This document shows positions 25,722 through 34,719 of a stretch of 64,000 bases of DNA, one piece after another; the first letter of the stretch is position 1, and the number at the start of each line of letters is the position of its first letter. A program made the position numbers and the translations under genes. Under the pieces are notes generated by a model. That model saw only the letters and a program-made list of their open reading frames with translations, ran no database searches and had not been told where the DNA came from. Origin of the DNA: Prolixibacteraceae bacterium. GTDB lineage: Bacteria > Bacteroidota > Bacteroidia > Bacteroidales > Prolixibacteraceae. The DNA lies in NCBI GenBank assembly GCA_019720755.1, contig CP081303.1:1426001-1490000 (forward strand), in the 5' to 3' direction.

Positions 25722-26648
25722 ATGAATTTACAGAAAAAAAATAGCTTTGAAGATTTTCCCCCATTGAGTGGGAATGAATTAAAAGAGAAAATTAAAGCTT
25801 CTGGTGTCAAGCTCATTCATATTGCTGAAAAATTAGGATTATCTCAACAAGGTTTAAATCAACGATTCAAAGCCCAAAAGGTGAAAAAAGGCTTTATTTT
25901 AGAGTTAATGGAAGTGATGAAAGTAGATCTGTCATTCTTCTTTGATGATCAAAATGAGATCAAACATAAACAGTCGGGCCTCTTAAAACGAATTAATATA
26001 TACCTTTCTTGGTTAAAGTTTCAAGAAGTAGTTGAAACGAATCTAGACCTGGGACAGAAAATAGGTTTTACAAAAAACTATGTAGATCAAGTTTTAAATG
26101 GTCAGATTGATATAACCGAACTATTTGTGGATGCACTTCTTAGTCTTGATGATGGAGTAAGAAAGGATTGGTTATGGAATGGAAATGGTAAGATGTTTCT
26201 TGAGACTCCAGTACTTACTCATGAAGGGGAGTATACTATAACACAGATTCCATTTATTCCAGTAAGTGCACGTGCTGGTTTCGTTGAGAATACTTGTCAA
26301 TATAGCGAACTAACCACCTTCCCAGTATATATGCAGAAGAGTGAAAAGATCGATGATTACCTCGTGGTCGAAATAGATGGAGACTCTATGGAACCTACAC
26401 TACTTCCAAAAACCAAAGTTTTGATAAAACAAATACCTCCAGAGAACTGGGGATTTACTGTAGGTGTTGTCGTGGTCTGCTTTTCTGATATGATTGTTGT
26501 AAAAAGAATCACGGAGAATAAACTTCAAACCACAGGATTCTTAACGTTGCGATCGGATAATGTAGCTGGAGGAATGATGGAACTCATGGATACAGATATC
26601 ATCAGCATGTTTAGAGTAATACGTATTGTAGATGCAGAAGTTCGATAA
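25722..26648 (+). CDS. S24-family phage repressor with two HTH domains
   Basis: A 308-residue repressor. Residues ~20-72 form an XRE-like HTH (LIHIAEKLGLSQQGLNQRF); residues ~98-160 form a second HTH-like domain (LGQKIGFTKNYVDQVLNGQI) ending in DWLWNGNGKMF, a pattern typical of phage repressors. The C-terminal LexA/S24 peptidase has cleavage site SARAGF (Ala185-Gly186), nucleophile Ser222 in GDSMEPT and Lys261 in VVKRIT. It should hold lysogeny and self-cleave upon RecA activation. Upstream lie two operator-like dyads. Confidence 0.88.
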   Translation: MNLQKKNSFEDFPPLSGNELKEKIKASGVKLIHIAEKLGLSQQGLNQRFKAQKVKKGFILELMEVMKVDLSFFFDDQNEIKHKQSGLLKRINIYLSWLKFQEVVETNLDLGQKIGFTKNYVDQVLNGQIDITELFVDALLSLDDGVRKDWLWNGNGKMFLETPVLTHEGEYTITQIPFIPVSARAGFVENTCQYSELTTFPVYMQKSEKIDDYLVVEIDGDSMEPTLLPKTKVLIKQIPPENWGFTVGVVVVCFSDMIVVKRITENKLQTTGFLTLRSDNVAGGMMELMDTDIISMFRVIRIVDAEVR

Positions 26649-26658
26649 AATAATAAGG

Positions 26659-27459
26659 ATGAAAAAAGACATAAAACTCAAAGCTTTTCAATTAATCATC
26701 GATTCTGATAGTATTAAAAGAGATGATATTATAATTTCCAATGAACCAGATGTACTTGAAAAAAACAGTAGAAGCATAAAGTACAATTACCTGTTTAATA
26801 AGAATGAAGATGTTTTGCTAATAGATGAAGCTATTGCAGCAAAATACCCTTATAGTAAAGATGCTTATGATTTTGAAAATCACATAGAATGTGAAACACC
26901 ATATGATTCGAGTGTTTCTCCTTTTGATGAGCATAACTACTATATTATTGATATTAAAAATAGTACACTTTGGATAAGTGATATAAGACGTGACAAAATT
27001 TTTAAAGATATTTTAAAGCAAATATGTAGATCAAATAATATATGTATAAAAAACATATACAATAAAGAACAGTTTATACAGGCGTTAAGGTCGTTAAATA
27101 CACTTAAAATGTCAGTAACCCCATCTTCTTTATTGTTTTCAAATAATTCTTTAAATGAAGCATTGTCGCAAGATGTATTTATGTATGATGCAGCCGATAT
27201 TGAAATCAAGTTGAAATATGCAGACCTTTCCTTAAAAAGAAATCAAGTATCAGGATTCTTCTCAAAGAAAGACAAATTGGAAGAATTGTTAAATGATAGT
27301 TCAGTCAAATCACTTTTAATATGTGGTAAAGATAAAGATAATAGAGCAATATTTTTTAATTCGAATGCTATATCAGAAGAGTTGAGATTAAGAGTTGAAA
27401 TTGATGAATATCTCATTGTTAAGAATAAAGAGCTCTTAACTGAGTTTGAAAAACGTTGA
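26659..27459 (+). CDS. Unknown soluble protein of repressor-adjacent cassette
   Basis: A 266-residue product from ATG 26659 (MKKDIKLKAFQLIIDSDSIK), 10 bp after the repressor stop; an upstream in-frame Met at 26632 overlaps the repressor. AT-rich, rich in Ile/Asn/Lys/Asp. The segment YYIIDIKNSTLWISDIRRDK and a later QALRSLNTLKMSVTPSSLLF suggest an alpha/beta fold. No family identified. Followed after 43 bp by a membrane protein. The soluble-plus-membrane pairing and its location in the immunity region suggest superinfection exclusion or abortive infection, an inference. Confidence 0.65.
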   Translation: MKKDIKLKAFQLIIDSDSIKRDDIIISNEPDVLEKNSRSIKYNYLFNKNEDVLLIDEAIAAKYPYSKDAYDFENHIECETPYDSSVSPFDEHNYYIIDIKNSTLWISDIRRDKIFKDILKQICRSNNICIKNIYNKEQFIQALRSLNTLKMSVTPSSLLFSNNSLNEALSQDVFMYDAADIEIKLKYADLSLKRNQVSGFFSKKDKLEELLNDSSVKSLLICGKDKDNRAIFFNSNAISEELRLRVEIDEYLIVKNKELLTEFEKR

Positions 27460-27502
27460 TTATTCTATTCCTATTTCATACCTTTATTCAAAACTGTGAA
27501 TT

Positions 27503-27964
27503 ATGAAAGCTTTAGTTGGAACATTTCTGTTTGTCTTTTTTTCGTTTCATTCATTTGGAAACGATTCGTTTTCGAGCTTGCTTAGTTTAAATTCAATTTT
27601 TATAGGATTTGCACTAACCTCTTTAACTGTATTTGCTAATTCTCCATATTCACGACGTTTGTACAATATTGAATGTAAAGAGGATAATTCAAAAACATTA
27701 TTGCATAAGTTAATTGATAAATATAAGGTTGGTGTAAGACATTATTTTTATTCAATATTATCAATTTTATTGTATATGATTTGCTTTCCAGAAAAAAGTA
27801 TCTTAAACTCTTTAGTGATACATGTTGAAGAATTTAATTTTGGATTAAAATCATTTGTAGAATCATTAATTTGGACCAATACTGTATACGCATTGTTTTT
27901 AACCAAGAAGCTCCTTGAAGATCTATATAGTTTTACATTACAAAGTGGTAAAAGAACGAAGTGA
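27503..27964 (+). CDS. Small multipass membrane protein of the cassette
   Basis: A 153-residue protein with about four hydrophobic segments: residues 1-18 (possibly a signal-like helix), ~28-46 (LNSIFIGFALTSLTVFA), ~80-98 (YFYSILSILLYMICFP) and ~115-134. A basic, Asp/Glu-containing loop lies between the second and third. Its partner is the preceding soluble protein; both are on the plus strand next to the repressor, so they are likely expressed in the lysogen. Family unknown. Confidence 0.65.
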   Translation: MKALVGTFLFVFFSFHSFGNDSFSSLLSLNSIFIGFALTSLTVFANSPYSRRLYNIECKEDNSKTLLHKLIDKYKVGVRHYFYSILSILLYMICFPEKSILNSLVIHVEEFNFGLKSFVESLIWTNTVYALFLTKKLLEDLYSFTLQSGKRTK

Positions 27965-28013
27965 TCCATGTCTAGATCATTCGATAAACCTATTAGCATT
28001 ATAACCTTTAACT

Positions 28014-29174
28014 TTATTTTTCAATCAGATCCATTTCATTTAATACAGTCTCATCAAATATCTTTGCATAGACCTGTGTGGAGTTGATATCAGCGTGTCC
28101 AAGGATACGTTGAAGTGTTTCGATACGTCCTCCAGAATTAAGAAAGATAGAGGCAAAAGTATGTCGTGCTACGTGAGTGGTAAGCTTCTCTTTGATTCCA
28201 GCAGCATCTGCGATGCGTTTTAGGTTTTTGTTATACTTCTGATTCGAGATAGAAGGGAAGAGTGTCTCACGTTCGTTATCCTTATATTTCTTGAGAATAT
28301 GTTGGGGTAGGAGTAGAATAGGAACAATAAACTCCTCTTTTGTCTTTTGTCTCTTTTTTTTGATTACTGGGCGATTGTTGATCTCCAGTAAGTTTTCTTG
28401 AGTCAAAGTCATCACGTCACTATATGCAATACCAGTATAGCAAGAGAATAGAAAGAGATCCTTAGAGAGTTCTCCAGTCTCATAAGGGAGTGCAACTGCT
28501 TTTATCTTTTCAATTTCTTCAGGTTTAATATACCTAGGAACTTCACTATGATCCTTCTTGCATATCTTAAAATGCATATAGGGGTTCTCATGAGGGTTTA
28601 AATACCCCTCTTTAATAGCAGCATTTATAAATAGTTTAAGGTAGGAGTGTTGCTTTCCGATCGTAGCTATTTTATAGCCTTGTTTGTGTAGATAGTTATC
28701 AAATCCAACAATGTTTTTTAGATTGATGTCTGCCCAAACACGCATCTTGTTATGCTTCTTTATATTGGCTATTCCAGTATTTCTAGCCTTATATGTACCT
28801 ACGGTGACACTGTTATCCTTTTTGTTATAGTTTTCACAAAATTGAATAAAATCATAACGATTTCCAGACTGTTTTATAAGAAGAAATTCTTCCAATATTT
28901 GAGGTGAAAGGCATGCTCCTCTATCCAAAAGTTCCATCTCTTTGTCCTCGATTCGATTCCTCAAAGAACGTATTTGATGATTCATTTTTATAGAGTTGGG
29001 GTTTTTACAAATACACTTATCTTTGTCATTCCACTCTTCTGGACGAATATATATTCCAGTCGAAATATAAGCCCTTTGACGACTTTTAAAATAGACACAA
29101 ATTTGGATAAGAGCAGTGCCTTGTTTGTTTAATTTATTCTTCCTGTTGTAGATGTAACTATATCTTGCTTTCAT
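28014..29174 (-). CDS. int: Prophage integrase, Bacteroidetes-type tyrosine recombinase
   Basis: A 386-residue protein with an Arm-type DNA-binding N-terminus (KARYSYIYNRKNKLNKQGTA), a SAM-like core-binding domain (~95-210) and a C-terminal catalytic domain. HVARH gives the HxxR pair, LGHADINSTQVYAKI the second His and the nucleophilic Tyr. The box I region reads SCYTGIAYSDV, lacking the usual Arg, as in IntDOT and many Bacteroides integrases. It lies 153 bp from tRNA-Arg, the inferred att site. Confidence 0.92.
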   Translation of the reverse strand: MKARYSYIYNRKNKLNKQGTALIQICVYFKSRQRAYISTGIYIRPEEWNDKDKCICKNPNSIKMNHQIRSLRNRIEDKEMELLDRGACLSPQILEEFLLIKQSGNRYDFIQFCENYNKKDNSVTVGTYKARNTGIANIKKHNKMRVWADINLKNIVGFDNYLHKQGYKIATIGKQHSYLKLFINAAIKEGYLNPHENPYMHFKICKKDHSEVPRYIKPEEIEKIKAVALPYETGELSKDLFLFSCYTGIAYSDVMTLTQENLLEINNRPVIKKKRQKTKEEFIVPILLLPQHILKKYKDNERETLFPSISNQKYNKNLKRIADAAGIKEKLTTHVARHTFASIFLNSGGRIETLQRILGHADINSTQVYAKIFDETVLNEMDLIEK

Positions 29175-29289
29175 ATATCTTTAAAAAAAAATGGGTACCA
29201 AACGGGTATCACAAATGTCTTATTTTGGTCCTATTATTAAAGATACGAAAAAGTTTGAATAATCTTGTAAGTGGTTGTGTCTAAAATAA

Positions 29290-29316
29290 ATAAAGCCCAT
29301 TAAATGGGCTTTATTT
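29290..29316. terminator. Bidirectional terminator between integrase and tRNA-Arg
   Basis: AAAGCCCA and TGGGCTTT arms around ttaa (29292-29312), with A/T runs on both sides. It lies 12 bp beyond the tRNA 3' end, so it likely ends tRNA transcription. Being next to the tRNA it may be phage- or host-derived depending on the att crossover. Confidence 0.75.
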
Positions 29317-29327
29317 TGCTTCTTGGG

Positions 29328-29345
29328 TGATCTCAAGGGGAGTCG
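29328..29345. other. Presumed attachment site core (attR side)
   Basis: The 3' end of the tRNA gene faces the integrase and prophage, the standard geometry for tRNA integration, where the phage restores the tRNA 3' end. The matching copy should lie left of the window, so the core length cannot be shown here. Confidence 0.45.
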
Positions 29346-29400
29346 AACCCCTATCATAGGAATCGGAATCCTACATTCTATCCAGTTGAACTATGAGACC
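29328..29400 (-). tRNA. tRNA-Arg (anticodon CCG)
   Basis: The minus strand folds as a cloverleaf: acceptor GGTCTCA/TGAGATC with one G-T pair, anticodon stem TAGGA/TCCTA with loop TTCCGAT giving anticodon CCG, and T-arm GGGGTTCGACTCCCC. No CCA is encoded directly after the discriminator A (CCC is seen). It reads CGG. Its 3' half faces the prophage integrase, making it the presumed attB. Confidence 0.93.
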
Positions 29401-29461
29401 TCTTTTGTATTCGAGACTCAAATATATACAATTTTTATGAAGTTACAACGGGCTAAAGTAA

Positions 29462-29488
29462 GATAGTCCCCAAAAGTTGGGGACTATC
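29462..29488. repeat. Perfect 12-bp inverted repeat
   Basis: GATAGTCCCCAA and TTGGGGACTATC flank a 3-base AAG loop. There is no T-run, so it is not a normal intrinsic terminator. It stands alone upstream of tRNA-Arg in a gene-free stretch (29401-29770) in which I see nothing else. Confidence 0.7.
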
Positions 29489-29770
29489 ACGATGCTTGTA
29501 ATATACCAATGAACGTCTTGAGAACTGTTCCCTAAATAGTTGTTAAAGCTGTTGTAGTGAAATGAGTCGTTTCGATATTATAACGATTTAATGGTTTCTG
29601 TTGACTCACTTCTCTACCTGTAGGTTTTAGGATATTAATTACGTTGCATCTTCACCACTGTAATAATATGTACATCTATAATCTTTGTTCTTTGTAATTT
29701 TCTACAATTTGTATATGCTTCTTTTTGCTTTCTAATTTTTGTTCTAATATAAAAATAGCTGGTTTTTATT

Positions 29771-29813
29771 GAGGAGAAACGTTGTACTCAGTACGTCGGT
29801 TTCTCCTCTTTTT
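29771..29813. terminator. Strong hairpin downstream of the esterase gene
   Basis: GAGGAGAAAC pairs with GTTTCTCCTC (29771-29780 / 29799-29808), with inner GTAC/GTAC pairing, followed by TTTTTAA on the plus side. It is 120 bp beyond the stop of the minus-strand esterase gene. No plus-strand gene precedes it, so it probably serves the esterase transcript or is bidirectional. Confidence 0.55.
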
Positions 29814-29932
29814 AATAGAAAAGCTTCGATTCCCTATCCCTTTGCTCCGTTTTAGAGTTGCGGGATATATCGATGGTCCTGCTATCCATTTACCGGGGGG
29901 TAAATATCTTTTAGACGAAGTCTATGTTTCTG

Positions 29933-32077
29933 TTATCTCTTATCTTTCATGTCACCTACAAATAGATGTTTGTCTGTTGTCATGTATAGTGTGTTCCAAG
30001 TAGGACAAGGTAGTCCTGCACCGTTTACTAAGTTGGCTTTGGTATATGGAGCCCATGCATAGCGTGCGTATTTTGGGCTTGTTACTTTTGAATTTATCAA
30101 GATCACTTTGTCTCCTTTGATGGATGTCTGGGCTGGATGGAAGATGCGATCTTCTCCTGCTATCTCAAATCCTATCACCTCTTTCCCCTCTTTAGGGTGT
30201 AGTCCTTTGCCATATTCGAAAGAGACGATCAATTGACTGTCTTTCTGCTCGATCTTTTCCAATAGCGGTCCATAAGGAGTCACACTACGTTTGTTATAGG
30301 TGAAGTAAAGTGCTTGTTTTGCCAATCGTTCTCCAATCGGTTGTTTGTTTGTTGGATGTACATTGTTCGCATTCCCATAATCATAGGATACCACCATATG
30401 CGCATAAGGATCTTGTCTATCTAACTCGGTCTGTACATTTCGAATATAGCTCCATGATGGTCTGTTTAGCCCAGATAATTGCACATAATAGAAGGGTAGT
30501 TGAGGTCTAGCGTAGGCCGATCTCCAATCTTCTTTGAGTGTATTAAATAGGTGCGCAAACATCTCAGGATTCTCTGCATTCGATTCTCCTTGATACCAAA
30601 GAACTCCTGATATTGGGTACTTCGAAAGCATTTCCATAGAAGTCTGATACAAATAGGAGGCATGGTAAGGATGTTGTTGGTGTGGGTTGGTGGCTTTGCT
30701 AGTATTTTTGGCTGCTCTAGACTTTACCCAACTATCTACCCCATTAGAGCCTTTCCAATTGACAAAGAAATCGTAGGTGTTGGCATCGTGAGTCAAGGTA
30801 TTGTAACGAATCCATGCTTCTGTTGGCGATCCTCCGATAGTATTGACAATGATCGCGGTAGGAATATGGGTGTTTTGTTCTAATGTATTTGCAAAATAGT
30901 ATGCTATAGCTGAGACAGAACCGACACCATTCGATTGTGCTCTCTTCCATTTGCTAGGCAGGTAGAGCTGATGCCTGTTGATCTCGTCTAAAGTCTTTTT
31001 GCTTCAAGCAGTATTATTGGTTGGATGTGCTGTCTCCATACTATAGATATGGATGTTTTCATTGGTTGCCTTCTGGATGGCTTTCTCTCCATGCTGGCTA
31101 CTTCTTAGTGGAAATGACATATTGGACTGCCCTGAGCATAACCATACATCTCCGATAGAGATCTCTTTGATATGAATCTGTTTTTTACTGGTAGAGATAG
31201 TCATCTCTTGGTCTTTTTCTACTTTCTGTTTGGGAAGATAGATACTCCACTTTCCATTCTCACGAGTCTTCGTTTGATAGCGCTCTCCTAAGAACTTGAT
31301 CTTTACCTCTTCTTTTGGCGTTGCTTCACCCCATAGGTGAATAGGTTGATTGCGTTGTAGCACCATCCCATCTTGAAAAATGGAAGGGAGTGTTAAAGCA
31401 GGAAATTGATTTCCAACATATTTCGCCACCTCATGTGCTAAGAGTGTGGCACCTTTGCCATTAGGATGCAATCCATCTGTTAGTAGGTCTGGACGCGATA
31501 CCAAAGGGCTATAGAAATCAATTACAGGGATGTCTCTTTGTGATGCGATATGGGTGGTGGTCTCCACTATTTGGTCATACCATGCTATTCTTCCAAGGGG
31601 GATAAAGGTTTTTAGCCCCAATACAGGTGACTCTTTACATATATAGAATTGTGGATTGGGATGATGGCTAGATGCCTTGAGTGTGTCTATCAATGCATAA
31701 AAATCGGATACAAAACGATCCCTATAGTGTGGCCAATTACGAGGGTCGGTATCATTTAACCCTAAGTGGATAACAAAGATGTCTGCATGAAATTGTAATG
31801 CCTTCTGGTATGCCTCTGTTTGAATATATGGATTGGGACCTTTTTGCATCAATCGAGCTCCACTATGTCCAAAATTTCCCACAAGAAACGAATCTCCCAA
31901 CATCTCTTGAAGTTGTGTTGGGTAGTTATCATGGTCTCTATCTTTTATCGTTGCACCAAAGGTTACAGAGTTTCCAATACAAGCAACCTTTGTTTTTTCT
32001 TTGGAGAAGCTCGGGGTTGTCAATAGCATGGTCATGATAATGATACTGATTAGATGTATTCTGTTTCGTATTTTCAT
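29933..32077 (-). pseudogene. GDSL/SGNH hydrolase–sialate O-acetylesterase fusion, broken by one TGA
   Basis: Two open frames (31004-32077 and the rest down to 29933) are in the same frame, joined by a single TGA at 31004-31006 in ACT GCT TGA AGC. Restored, the protein would be about 714 residues: signal peptide (MKIRNRIHLISIIIMTMLL), SGNH domain (IGNSVTFGA with Ser, LGLNDT, DGLHPNG with Asp/His), then sialate O-acetylesterase (LCSGQSNMSFPL, GESNAE, VHPTNKQPIGERLA). It would be a secreted deacetylase of glycans. TGA is one base from TGG or CGA. Either a true nonsense mutation or a sequencing error. Confidence 0.85.
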
Positions 32078-32539
32078 CTTTAGATTGTTATTCTATGGTG
32101 TTTTGCGAATGTTTTATGGAAGCCAAAATACGACAATCCGATGACGTCATGATAAGAGTGGTAGGGGGATAATTGAATCGTTTTGGGGGTAATAATTTAG
32201 ATCTCTCTTTGTTTGGTGTGTGTATCTTGTTGTATTAAAATGGTTTGTGTCTGAGTAAGGTTCTGAGGGCGTAAAGGGTAAGATCGTTCTATTCTATAAT
32301 CTTAGGAGAGTGTAAATGTGAGTCTAGGAGTGATGACATCTCGATTCAACCTGTGTGAAATAGCGTGAGGTGGTAGTTCTTTTGTGATCAGTATGTTAGA
32401 AATAAAGGAGAGAAAAAGGCTGTTGAAGCCGAAGGAAATTGGATAGATACCAAGGGCACTTTGCTAATTTGTGTATCTTTGTTTTATCGATTCGGGCATC
32501 ATTGATGCCACTCCTTCGTAATAGAAACAGAGATAGAAT
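32078..32539. other. Gene-free region upstream of rarA
   Basis: A 462-bp non-coding stretch between divergent esterase and rarA genes. It holds a -7-like TATCTTTG at 32474-32481 and a small GGCATC/GATGCC hairpin at 32495-32509 between that element and the rarA start. No convincing reading frame on either strand. Confidence 0.6.
32474..32481 (+). promoter_or_regulatory. Bacteroidetes -7 promoter element before rarA
   Basis: TATCTTTG fits the Bacteroidetes consensus TAnnTTTG and lies 59 bp upstream of the rarA ATG. A well-spaced -33 TTG is not evident, so it may be weak. Confidence 0.45.
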
Positions 32540-33823
32540 ATGACAAATCAACCGTTGGCAGAGAGGTTGCGACCTCAAAATTTAGATCACTATTTCGGAC
32601 AAGAACATCTTGTCGGGGCACAAGGACCTATCCGTAAGATGATAGAGAATGGCAATATCTCTTCGTTTATCCTATGGGGACCTCCAGGTGTGGGTAAAAC
32701 AACTTTAGCAAAGATTGTGGCACGTCTTTTAGATAGACCTTTTTTTGAGTTAAGTGCGATCAATTCAGGCGTGAAAGATGTGAGAGAAGTGATCGATAAA
32801 GCGAAGAAACAACGGTTTTTTAATACGCCAAACCCAATTCTTTTTATCGATGAGATCCATCGTTTTAGTAAGGCACAACAAGATTCACTCTTAGGGGCTG
32901 TGGAACAAGGGGTGGTCACTCTTATTGGGGCAACTACCGAGAACCCTAGCTTCGAGGTGATCTCTCCGCTGCTATCACGTTGTCAGGTCTATGTGTTGAA
33001 ACATGTCGACGCTTCGGTTTTAAAGAAGATTGTACAACGAGCATTAGAGGAGGATCAATACCTTAAAGGGGTCGACATTCAGGTGAAAGAGTATGAGGCA
33101 CTACTTCGGTTTTCTGGAGGAGATGTTCGTAAGCTTTTAAACATCCTAGAGGTGGTGGTCAATGCGCTCTCTTCGCAACAGAGTCAGGGTACTTTGGTGA
33201 TTGATAACGATTCGGTGCAGAAGAACCTTCAAGAAAACTTGGCTCTTTACGATAAGAAAGGAGAGATGCATTACGATATTATCTCAGCCTTTATTAAATC
33301 GGTGCGTGGGGGAGATCCTGATGCCGCAGTCTACTATCTTGCACGTATGTTAGAGGGGGGAGAGGATGTGAAGTTTATCTCTCGGCGTCTGGTGATCTTG
33401 GCCTCGGAAGATATTGGACTTGCCAATCCCAATGCGCTACTTCTTGCCAATGCTACTTTCGATGCAGTGCATAAGGTAGGGATGCCAGAATCTCGTATTA
33501 TGTTGTCGGAATGCACCATCTATCTTGCCACTTCGCCGAAGAGTAACTCTGCTTATAGTGCCATTAACGAGGCGATTGCAGAGGTGCGTCGAACTGGACA
33601 TTTGCCTGTGCCATTGTCGTTGCGCAATGCTCCAACGAAGCTGATGTCGGAATTAGGTTATAAGAAAGATTATAAGTATTCTCATGCCTATGATGGCAAT
33701 TTTGCAGAACAGCAGTTTATGCCAGAAGGGATTGAAAATAGTCGTTTTTATACGCCGCAAGACAACCCCCAAGAGAAAAAAATATTGGAACGTCTGAAGT
33801 CGTGGTGGAAATCTAGATTCTAA
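32540..33823 (+). CDS. rarA: Replication-associated recombination protein A (MgsA/RarA ATPase)
   Basis: A 427-residue AAA+ clamp-loader-like ATPase starting MTNQPLAERLRPQNLDHYFGQ. Walker A is GPPGVGKTT (~residue 48), Walker B ILFIDEIHRF (~98), sensor I IGATTENPSFEVISPLLSRC (~132), and the C-terminal tetramerisation region has GGEDVKFISRRLVILASEDI and PKSNSAYSAINEA. It acts at stalled replication forks. Full family length; monocistronic with its own promoter; mntP follows 83 bp later. Confidence 0.95.
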   Translation: MTNQPLAERLRPQNLDHYFGQEHLVGAQGPIRKMIENGNISSFILWGPPGVGKTTLAKIVARLLDRPFFELSAINSGVKDVREVIDKAKKQRFFNTPNPILFIDEIHRFSKAQQDSLLGAVEQGVVTLIGATTENPSFEVISPLLSRCQVYVLKHVDASVLKKIVQRALEEDQYLKGVDIQVKEYEALLRFSGGDVRKLLNILEVVVNALSSQQSQGTLVIDNDSVQKNLQENLALYDKKGEMHYDIISAFIKSVRGGDPDAAVYYLARMLEGGEDVKFISRRLVILASEDIGLANPNALLLANATFDAVHKVGMPESRIMLSECTIYLATSPKSNSAYSAINEAIAEVRRTGHLPVPLSLRNAPTKLMSELGYKKDYKYSHAYDGNFAEQQFMPEGIENSRFYTPQDNPQEKKILERLKSWWKSRF

Positions 33824-33906
33824 GAATGTTTTTAAATAGGCGGATTTTGTTTTGAAGCAGTAAGAAAAAAAATAATTTTGTTCTCTATCACTTTATTGCT
33901 AAAATC

Positions 33907-34482
33907 ATGTCGTTATTTACAATCATTTTTATTGCTATTGGACTCTCTATTGATAGTTTGGCTGCCAGTATCTCCATGGGAGCTTGTGCCACCCGAATTC
34001 GTAAGCGGGAAGTGTTTCGTATTGCTTCTTATATGGCTTTGTTTCAGGGTGGAATGCCTGTGATTGGGTGGCTCGTTGGGAGTAGTTTTAAATCTGTCGT
34101 TCAGGCTTGTGATCATTGGATCGCCTTCTCTCTCTTACTGTTTATTGGGGGTAAGTTAATCTTTGATGGCATTCGTTTTGATGCCAACAAAGCTTGTGGT
34201 ACCATGGGACACACTTCTAAATATTCTCATTGGATGTTGATGGGAGTGGCTTTGGCTACCAGTATTGATGCCATGATTGTTGGTGTTGGGTTCGCTTTAG
34301 AGGAGGTGAATATCACTCTTGCCATGGCTATCATTGCGCTGATAACTTTTACATTCTCCTCTGTTGGGGTTACTTTAGGTCGTAAGTTGGGGAACAAGAT
34401 TAATAGTGGTATTGAGATCTTCGGTGGTGTGGTACTTATCGCTATTGGGGTGAAAATATTGATTAGCCATCTTTGTATGTAA
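33907..34482 (+). CDS. mntP: Manganese efflux pump MntP
   Basis: A 191-residue membrane protein of the DUF204/MntP family with six predicted helices. Two internal repeats hold the conserved acidic residues: GLSIDSLAASISMG (Asp17) and ATSIDAMIVGVGFA (Asp ~119). It exports Mn2+ across the inner membrane. The plus-strand gap before it (83 bp) is too short for, and does not resemble, a yybP-ykoY riboswitch. Start MSLFTIIFIAIG is clear. Confidence 0.93.
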   Translation: MSLFTIIFIAIGLSIDSLAASISMGACATRIRKREVFRIASYMALFQGGMPVIGWLVGSSFKSVVQACDHWIAFSLLLFIGGKLIFDGIRFDANKACGTMGHTSKYSHWMLMGVALATSIDAMIVGVGFALEEVNITLAMAIIALITFTFSSVGVTLGRKLGNKINSGIEIFGGVVLIAIGVKILISHLCM

Positions 34483-34719
34483 AGGATTCTTTCATCGAGA
34501 TGGTTTCTTGCCGTCTTTTCTTTTGGTCACAGCTCTTTGACTAGAAATTTTATAGTTATGATTATTCCAATCCTCCTCTCTCTCTTTTCATTCTCTAACA
34601 CTTGGAGGAAACGATTGCCTTTCTTCTCTAAATAGCTTTTTAAATGATAGAAAGTGTTGTGCGCTTTCTATGTTTTTGCGACCTTTGTTTTTGAAAGTTT
34701 ATATTAAAAAGACAAAAGT

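Larger units (their letters stand above)
1..29330. mobile_element. Siphovirus-type prophage, left end outside window
   Basis: A continuous block of phage genes runs from the window start to the tRNA-Arg gene at 29328-29400. The minus strand carries lysis, tail, head, packaging and replication modules in normal HK97-like order, and the repressor region is divergent. An integrase gene lies 150 bp from the tRNA 3' end, the usual right-hand junction of a tRNA-integrated phage. The left junction is not in the window, so the size and the att duplication cannot be measured. All structural genes look open, so the prophage may be functional. Confidence 0.93.

Noticed and set aside
26659-27964. Assigning the two-gene cassette to Kiwa
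   Set aside because: The layout is similar but no motif supports homology with KwaA or KwaB.
29782-30003. A plus-strand open frame before the esterase
   Set aside because: Overlaps the real esterase gene antisense and has no family features.
31004-31006. Selenocysteine or readthrough at the TGA
   Set aside because: No SECIS-like hairpin or selenoprotein context was seen, and the family has no Sec here; nonsense mutation is simpler.
33824-33906. yybP-ykoY manganese riboswitch before mntP
   Set aside because: Only 83 bp of AT-rich sequence with no matching core.
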